Shown: positions 52,011-64,000 of the stretch, piece after piece
Layout of the letters: each line of letters opens with the position of its first letter
Numbering within the stretch: position 1 is the first letter of the stretch
DNA from: Hansfordia pulvinata
Lineage: Eukaryota > Ascomycota > Sordariomycetes > Xylariales
DNA length: 64,000 bases
Direction of reading: 5' to 3'
Assembly: GCA_006538405.1 (NCBI GenBank)
Contig: BJKQ01000010.1
Span: 124,001 to 188,000, forward strand
The notes under the pieces: generated by a model
The model's input: the letters and a program-made list of their open reading frames with translations, nothing else
Database searches by the model: none
What the model was told of the DNA's origin: nothing
Made by a program: the position numbers and the translations under genes

Positions 52011-53330
52011 GTTATTCGTCAACGCCGTTGTTTGAGGTGGACATGGCCGTGGCATGCGAGCGCGCGAAAGTCTCTGAGCGAGAGGGCACCCACTAGAAAC
52101 TTTGTGGCGTAGCTCTCCGCACGGTTTATAAGAGAATTTCGGAAGGAAACGCGACTCTGACCTCGGGCAGGGCGCGCTCAAGACGTGACCAGGGTCCTTG
52201 CGGCGCGTGCTCTTGTCGTCTTCGTGGAGCGGCCCACGCGACATTCTCATCTGTCGGCGTTTACGTTTGCTTGATATCACTATGGTTTCCGTCCGCCTAT
52301 CCGGATCACGCCTGTTATTTTTTCTCCTCTACCGATCTCCCGCCTGAGTGTGCGCGTGCCAGTGGCCTTCGGTCGGAGTCGTGTTAATGTTTTGACACGG
52401 CGCTAACGATAGGAAGGGTGCTCGGCGGGGAGTGTTGACTGGACATGGTATGCTTGCATGGATGCACGCACAAACGAAGCAGCGGCTACTTGTTAATAGA
52501 CTGATTCCCCGGTACCCATGCATCTCGTCGTGAATATGTAAAGGCGGCCAAGTTACAAGGCCATGACCGTCTGAGTCGCCACAAGGCGGACGGCGCGGGG
52601 GTCTGCGTAGCCAAGAGCTATCCCGGCCTTGAACGCAGGGGTCAGCGGCTGACACGTTCTGTGGTTGGTTGGCATCGTCGCATCAAACCCAACTCGACCC
52701 TGCGGCATCTCTGGTTTCAAATGTCTCGATACCCTGCTTTGGTGCCGCTGACATCCCTGCTTTTAGTGGTGGACGGTTGGTGGAGGTTTGGTTGACGGCT
52801 GCATTTGCTCGCCTCTACACAGAGTATTCTGTCCCTGGGAAGACACTGGGTTACTCGCCTACAGCGTGGCCAAACCCGCAGCGTTTGAGACGTGTGCCAT
52901 TTCGGAATGATGCTATGTAAGCAGTATTTCTTAGCCCCGAGATTCGCCATCATTCGACCTTGCGCCTTCTGACCTCCGATGGGACAGGCCATGATACGTC
53001 TCGCATCCTGTAAAGGCAAAGCAACCGGGCCATGCTCGCTCTTTGATACACTGTCCCTGGGCTCTCTGCACCACCAGCGACTCCCATTCCCTTTGCCGTT
53101 GACATTTTCCTTCTTCCTTTCCGGCTCGTTCTTCTTGAATCACCCAGAGCAGGTCTTGGGTTTTCGTCTGTTATAGCAAGTTCCGAGTTGCGATAGATCA
53201 AAGCTTTGTCAAGGTCTTTTGTTCCCACTACGGTCAGCTTGAGCGCCGCACAAATTGACAGAGTCAATACCAACCAAGGCGCACGCACCACATCCAACAC
53301 TGGCGATCTGGGGCATCTGTCGGGCTCAGC
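52011..53330. other. Spacer Ubc4 / NoxB, no gene seen
   Basis: 1.3 kb of GC-balanced sequence holding the 3' flank of the E2 gene and the promoter of NoxB. Open frames here are short and featureless. Confidence 0.5.
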
Positions 53331-55322
53331 ATGGAAGGCTACACAGATCTCCGCCACGAGAAGCTTTCAGAGCGCTCGCGATGGACGCCGCTCACACGAA
53401 TGCTACTAGCAGGCGAAATGACGCAGGAAGTACAGAGAGATCTGACAAATCGAGAAAAGTTCGATCGCTGGATGATCAACGAGGGCTATCGTCGACTGTG
53501 CGTGAAGCCATCTCTTCTATTACCCCTTGCGTTCGTCCTGCTGACGCCTGTCTGAAATGCAGCACCGTGCTCGTCTTTATGGCCCTGCACGCCCTGGTGT
53601 TTGCGTTTGGATTCGTCAACTACGCGGTGAAGGACAACCTACAGCTCTCGCGCGAGACGTTTGGGCCGACGTACATGATAGCGCGGGCGGCAGCATTGGT
53701 ACTACACGTCGACGTGGCACTGATTCTGCTGCCCGTATGCCGAACACTCATTTCCATGGCGCGGCAGACGCCGCTCAACGGCATCATCCAGTTCGACAAG
53801 AACATCTCGTTCCACATGCTGACGGCGTGGTCGATCCTCTTCTTCTCGTGGGTGCACACGATCGCGCACTGGGTCAATTTTGCGCAGATCGCGGCCAAGA
53901 ACCGGTTGGGCGTCTACGGCTGGCTGCTGGCCAACTTCTCGTCGGGGCCCGGCTGGACGGGCTACGTGATGTTGGTGGCGCTGACAGGCATCGTGGCGAC
54001 GTCGCGCGAGGCGCCGCGGCGGGCCAACTACGAGCGGTTCTGGTACACGCACCACCTCTTCATCGTCTTCTTCCTTTTCTGGTCGATTCACGGGGCCTTC
54101 TGCATGATCCAGCCCGACTTTGCCCCCTTCTGCGTGTCAGTCGGCAGCACGTCCATCGGCGTCTTCTGGCAGTTCTGGTCGTGGGGCGGCTTCCTGTACC
54201 TGGCCGAGCGCGTGGCGCGCGAGGTCCGGGGCCGCCACAAGACGTACATCTCCAAGGTCGTCCAGCACCCCAGCAACGTGTGCGAGATCCAGATCAAGAA
54301 GGAGAACACGCGCAGCCGCGCCGGCCAGTACATCTTCCTCTGCTGCCCCGAGATCTCCCTGTGGCAGTACCACCCCTTCACCTTGACCAGCGCCCCCGAG
54401 GAGGACTATATCTCGGTCCACATGCGGGTCACTGGCGACTTCACACGCGCCCTGGCCGCCACGCTGGGCTGTGAGTTTGACCGCGGCAAGGCTGACGATG
54501 CCAGCAAGGCCAACACCGCCACCACCACCACCACCAAGGCCATCGGCGTCTACGGCGGGGGCAAGGCCGCCGAGAACGCCGACCCGGCGCTGCGGCGGGT
54601 GCTGCCGCGCGTCTACGTAGACGGGCCTTTCGGGTCGGCGTCCGAGGACGTCTTCAAGTACGAGGTGGCCGTGCTGTGCGGCGCGGGCATTGGGGTGACG
54701 CCGTTCGCGTCGATCCTCAAGTCCATCTGGTACCGGATGAACGGCGGCTCTTCGTCGTCGTTGTCGCGTGGGCGCTCGCGGCTCTCCAAGGTATACTTCT
54801 TCTGGATCTGCCGCGACTTTGGGTCATTTGAGTGGTTCCGGTCGCTGCTGCTGGCCATCGAGGCGCAGGACCTCGAGGGGCGCATCGAGATTCACACGTA
54901 CCTGACGGCCAAGATCAAGCCCGACGACGCGACCAACATCATGCTGCACGACGCCGACGGCGGCGGCTACGCCCGCGATGCCATCACGGGCCTGCGCAGC
55001 CCCACCAGCTTCGGCAGGCCCAACTGGGACATGGTCTTCCGCGGCATACGCCGCCTGCACAGCCCGGCCGAGGCGGGCGTCTTCTTCTGCGGGCCCAAGG
55101 CTCTGGGGAGCTCTCTGCACGTCTTTTGCAACAAGTACAGCGAGCCTGGGTGAGTCTTATTTTCTCTCTCGATCCGAGCGGAGTTGGGAAAGGGGGAGCG
55201 GGACGGTTCAAAGAGCCATTCTTTGGCCGTTGTCTCCTCTCGAAACCCCCTTTTCCCAGGCGATATCGTGCTAACTGGTTGTATTTAGGTTTTCGTTCGT
55301 GTGGGGAAAGGAGAACTTCTGA
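53331..55322 (+). CDS. noxB: NADPH oxidase NoxB (Nox2-type)
   Basis: Membrane flavocytochrome that moves electrons from cytosolic NADPH via FAD and two hemes to O2, making superoxide; in fungi NoxB acts in ascospore germination and penetration structures. Exons: 53331-53497, 53563-55149 and 55289-55322; 595 aa. The N-terminal extension (1-56) ending REKFDRWMINEGYRRL is the mark of NoxB rather than NoxA. The ferric-reductase-type transmembrane domain has heme-ligand pairs His140/His154 (HMLTAWSILFFSWVH) and His219/His232 (THHLFIVFFLFWSIH). The FAD site is HPFTLTSAP and the nucleotide-binding loop CGAGIGVTPFAS is near residue 428. The C-terminus WGKENF is typical of the family. A low-complexity insert (about 360-387: a Thr run, then AIGVYGGGKAAENADP) sits before LPRVYVDGPFGSAS. 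Exon 1 lies in a different frame from the long open frame upstream of exon 2. Confidence 0.94.
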
Positions 55323-60848
<5,526 letters not shown>

Positions 60849-63173
60849 ATGTTGTCACATCAGGGGACTGTTAAGGCGCCCAACCGGCTTGGTCGCCCAT
60901 GATCACTTTCGAGTAATGAATGGTAATCCTACAATAATGAATTTAGTTAGCGAAATGAATTCAAAACAGTAAAATTAATGCATCGTCTCGTGCGCCTTGT
61001 TCGGGTCCAATATGACGTTATTGGCGTGGTGCAATATGTCATCTTGTCACCACCGAGGTACAGGCTTGGGGATTTCACTTGTAGGCGCATGCCACTTATG
61101 TATTACTCGTGCAGTAAGCAGGGTCTCGTCCTCATTGGGCTTGCGAAATTTGGGCCTGCAGCACGTGTTGAATCTACAACAAGTCGATTCCCCCAGGCAC
61201 GAGTGATCGGAATCGAACTGAATCGAATCAACGAAGTATGCGCACGGTAGTCCCGTCCCGCGAACCCGTGGCATGCATCCCATATGGGTCACTAAGCCAC
61301 TGTCGACATAGGAAGTCTTCATCACGAGCCACAGTTTTCTCATCGCCAAACTTCGCTAGCTAGAGTGTGCTGTGCAGAGGTCCAAATTGGGTTCTGATAC
61401 TCTTCATGCACACATATCACATTGAAGAAAAATCAATTGACCATCCAGTGATGGCATCTTGCTCGCCGGCCAGTGTACGGCCAGTAAGCCCTACCTGCCT
61501 GTTCAGTGTCCAGGCGGCTATCCACGGCTTCTGCCGGGCGGCGTCATGGTCCTCGCAGGAAGCTGTCCTCCCAGGCCACTTTGCGTGGCATATAACTCAT
61601 GTACATCCAGGCATCTGGCTGAATTGTTGAGCCAAGCCAAATACGCCGGCGTTCCCACGCCCCTTCACACAGGCTATCTTCAGATTTACTCGTATCAATC
61701 ACTACCCGAAACGAGGGCTCACGTAGCTACTGCATCCGTGGCCCTCGCTACCTCTAGGGATCTCGTGCGAACCCACCGCTATTTCACTTCCGCCTACACG
61801 GTATATTATTCAGCAGGCAGGCTCTCCTTCTTGAAGGAACCCCCTGAGATACACTTAATGATCTGCCCTTGCTATCGCGGAGGCGCTCAAGGGCCACGGG
61901 TGTCAGACCTTGCACATGAGGGGACGTTGCTCTTGACGGCGAAGCAGCGGGCGAGGTGATGATATTCCCCGAGAAACCATCGTCAAGTAAAATGCCCATC
62001 TACGTAAAGGCGAGGAGCAATCCTATCGTCCTGTCCAAACGAGGGCGGTTTCGACGAGCGCAAGGTCAACAATTGCTTAACACCTCCTTCTATGCAACCA
62101 AGTGCCCAGCTTGTCTCGCTTTTACCTAGTGGCTTCTATTCTGATGCTGTCTCGCGGTCTGTGGCTACGTAGTATGGCAGGTGCACGACATCTCTGAAAA
62201 GCTCGAAACCAGCCGGTCTGGAGTCTTTGGTCTGGCTCAAGCCTGTGTGCATTGCCGGCTCTGTTCTTAGATGCGTAAAGGTCGGAAAACAAGTGCACTC
62301 TTATCTCATCGTCAAGACAGGGCAGAGAGGCTCGTCTACGTCGGCAGCCAATATGCAACCGGACACCAATCCCGGATGCACAAGCCATGCCGCAAACCGG
62401 GTCCATGGCCAGGCCAGATATCTTATTGTTTCGAGTCGAGCCGGCCTTCCTACTAGCAGTCGTGACAGAGGTGTGAACTTCAGACCAAGGTTCGCGGAGT
62501 CCATCATCCCTGACACGCAGCGGTTCACATCTCAACAGAGGGACGGAGAGGGATGGAGGAGCCAAGGCTGCCCCGACGCTGCTGCCACTCATTGCCATAG
62601 CAGGAAAGTTTGCTGACCTGGAATAAGATAGCAAGCAGGGGCAGTACTCGCACGAAGAACAACGAGACTCCTGAAGGTCATCGAGTAACGTAGATACTGG
62701 CCTACGCTGCGATGTGTTAACGGCGTCAAGACACATGCTACGCCAAGAAGTCACCTGCGAAGGCTTGTCACAGTAGCTATAGGGAAAAAGCCAAGCCTTC
62801 TCCGACCAGAACGAAAGCAGACTACGCCTTGCTCCAACTCTTCATTGAAATTATCGTCTTCCGTTATGGTACACGTCTAAACAATATGCGCCACGCTCCC
62901 TTTTCTCGGACCGTCCGATCCCATCAGTCATGTGCGCCAGTGCCAATTACTGGTCCCAGGCCCAAGAAGCTCTCGCGTGTTCCCCGCCGGTGGATGTTGA
63001 ACGTCGGCCTCTTCCGCAACTCTGCGAATTTCCAGGCGCCATTATCCAGACATTGGCCGCGTCGCATGACTCCCACAGGACCTCAGGAGCCCGAGAAGAT
63101 GGGTCGAGGCCATTGCCAAGCGCAACTCTTCCCTGATCCAGGGATAGGATGAGATAAGGAGGTGCACGGGTGT
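60849..63173. other. Convergent spacer SDR / RPT3, no gene seen
   Basis: 2.3 kb between genes that end toward each other. A 210-codon minus-strand frame (62122-62754) begins at a non-ATG codon and shows no domain. No RNA gene is recognised. An AT-rich 3' flank follows the SDR stop. Confidence 0.45.
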
Positions 63174-64000
63174 TTATTTGTAGAACTCAAACTTGTTGTC
63201 GTCACTCGTGCCCTTCACTTGTGCCGAGTAAGCATCCTCGAGGTCGGATTGGATGATATTGTATCTGTTCTTGCGCACGGCACGCAGACCAGCCTCCTGC
63301 ATGATGGCAGCTATGATGGCACCGCTGAGAGGGTCGTTCCGGACAATAAGGCTGTCGAGATCGACCTCAGGAGCGAGGCTCATCTTGGAAGCAATGGTGG
63401 TGAAAATAAGGCGACGTTCGCGGCGGTCCCGCAGCGAGGGGAATTCGATTTTACGGTCTAGACGACCGGGACGCAGCAGCGCAGGGTCTAGCGTGTCGGC
63501 ACGGTTTGTGGCCATGATAACCTTGACGTTGGCGGTCTGGTCGAAGCCGTCCATCTGGTTGAGCAGCTCGAGCAAGATACGCTGGACCTCGCGGTCAGCG
63601 CCAGTCTGGGCATCGAAACGCTTGGTGGCGATGGCGTCAATCTCATCAATGAAGATGATGGCGGGGGAGTTCTCGCGGGCCATACGGAACACATCGCGCA
63701 CCATGCGGGGACCCTCGCCAAGGTATTTCTGAACAAATTCGGATCCGACGACGCGGATGAAGTTTGCAGTGGTCGAGTTGGCGACGGCCTTGACAAGCAT
63801 GGTCTTGCCAGTACCTGGCGGGCCATAGAGCAGGACACCGCGCGGGGGTCGATACCAATCTGCTTGTAGAGGTCAAAGTGGGTGAGGGGCAGCTCAACAG
63901 CTTCGCGAATCTCTTGCTTCTGCATGTCGAGACCACCAACGTCGGCGTATGTGACATCGGGCTTCTCGTCGGCGCCGAGCATGGCGATAGACGAATCAGC
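63174..64000 (-). CDS. RPT3: 26S proteasome ATPase subunit Rpt3, 5' truncated, one missing base
   Basis: AAA-ATPase of the 19S regulatory particle base, which unfolds ubiquitinated proteins into the 20S core. The window edge removes the N-terminal part; about 275 residues remain. In order: [38 protein letters not shown], Walker [32 protein letters not shown] (Walker B ends in IDEID), second region of homology [20 protein letters not shown], and the C-terminus DDNKFEFYK, a hydrophobic-Tyr-X-like anchor. The frame breaks in the plus-strand G-run 63844-63848: one base is missing in GIDPPRGVLL. Everything else is intact and no intron is present in this part. Identity as Rpt3 rather than another Rpt rests on [20 protein letters not shown] and the FEFYK end. 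Confidence 0.93.

Noticed and set aside
53255..53562. Upstream part of the long open frame containing NoxB exon 2
   Set aside because: The conserved NoxB N-terminus lies in another frame at 53331-53497 and joins through a GT-AG intron.
62122..62754. 210-codon minus-strand frame between SDR and RPT3
   Set aside because: Non-ATG start and no recognisable motif; similar chance frames occur on the other strand.

Overview
The window comes from a filamentous ascomycete (Pezizomycotina, most like a Sordariomycete; inferred). The genes have short GT-AG introns with CTRAC-type branch sites. The transposon-rich half carries the TA-rich, ORF-less signature of repeat-induced point mutation (RIP). The gene set (NoxB, LYR subunit of complex I, canonical fungal histones) fits.

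Positions 1 to about 30,090 are one extremely AT-rich heterochromatin-like block without a single recognisable ORF. It is built from many copies of a short, hAT-like, non-autonomous DNA transposon: CAGGGTTAATA termini, 8-bp target-site duplications (TSDs), and about 500-620 bp in most copies. The copies are often inserted into one another. One stack is fully readable: an outer copy (5865-15926) holds two inner copies (6400-6962 and 7271-15814). The second inner copy holds a dead LTR retrotransposon (7394-15368) with two 537-bp LTRs and a 5-bp TSD. A less mutated, GC-richer island with a perfect 19-bp inverted repeat lies at 22864-23410. The block ends with an LTR-end fragment (30002-30092). 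Just outside it sits a non-RIPed 863-bp element with 72-bp terminal inverted repeats (30257-31119).

From about 33.3 kb to the end the DNA is ordinary GC-balanced euchromatin with housekeeping genes. In order these are: 2-oxoglutarate dehydrogenase E2 (KGD2, -); a short unrecognised gene (-, partial model); the complex I LYR subunit NDUFB9/B22 (+); histone H2A (-) and histone H2B (+), divergent across a 3-kb spacer; glutaryl-CoA dehydrogenase (+); a Ubc4/5-type ubiquitin-conjugating enzyme (+); NADPH oxidase NoxB (+); an NADP-mannitol-dehydrogenase-like SDR (+); and the 3' part of the proteasome ATPase Rpt3 (-, running off the right edge). Spacers are long (1-4 kb) and mostly lack credible coding sequence.

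Functionally the genes form no cluster. KGD2, NDUFB9 and GCDH are mitochondrial energy and amino-acid catabolism. Ubc4 and Rpt3 belong to ubiquitin-proteasome turnover, and H2A/H2B to chromatin. Three conserved genes (GCDH, Ubc4 twice, Rpt3) are each broken by a single missing C/G in a homopolymer. Because the rest of each protein is intact, this looks like systematic sequencing under-calling rather than pseudogenes. The most unusual material is the nested hAT-like element family, the GC-rich TIR element at the heterochromatin boundary, and a histone H2A with a non-canonical SQVL tail.
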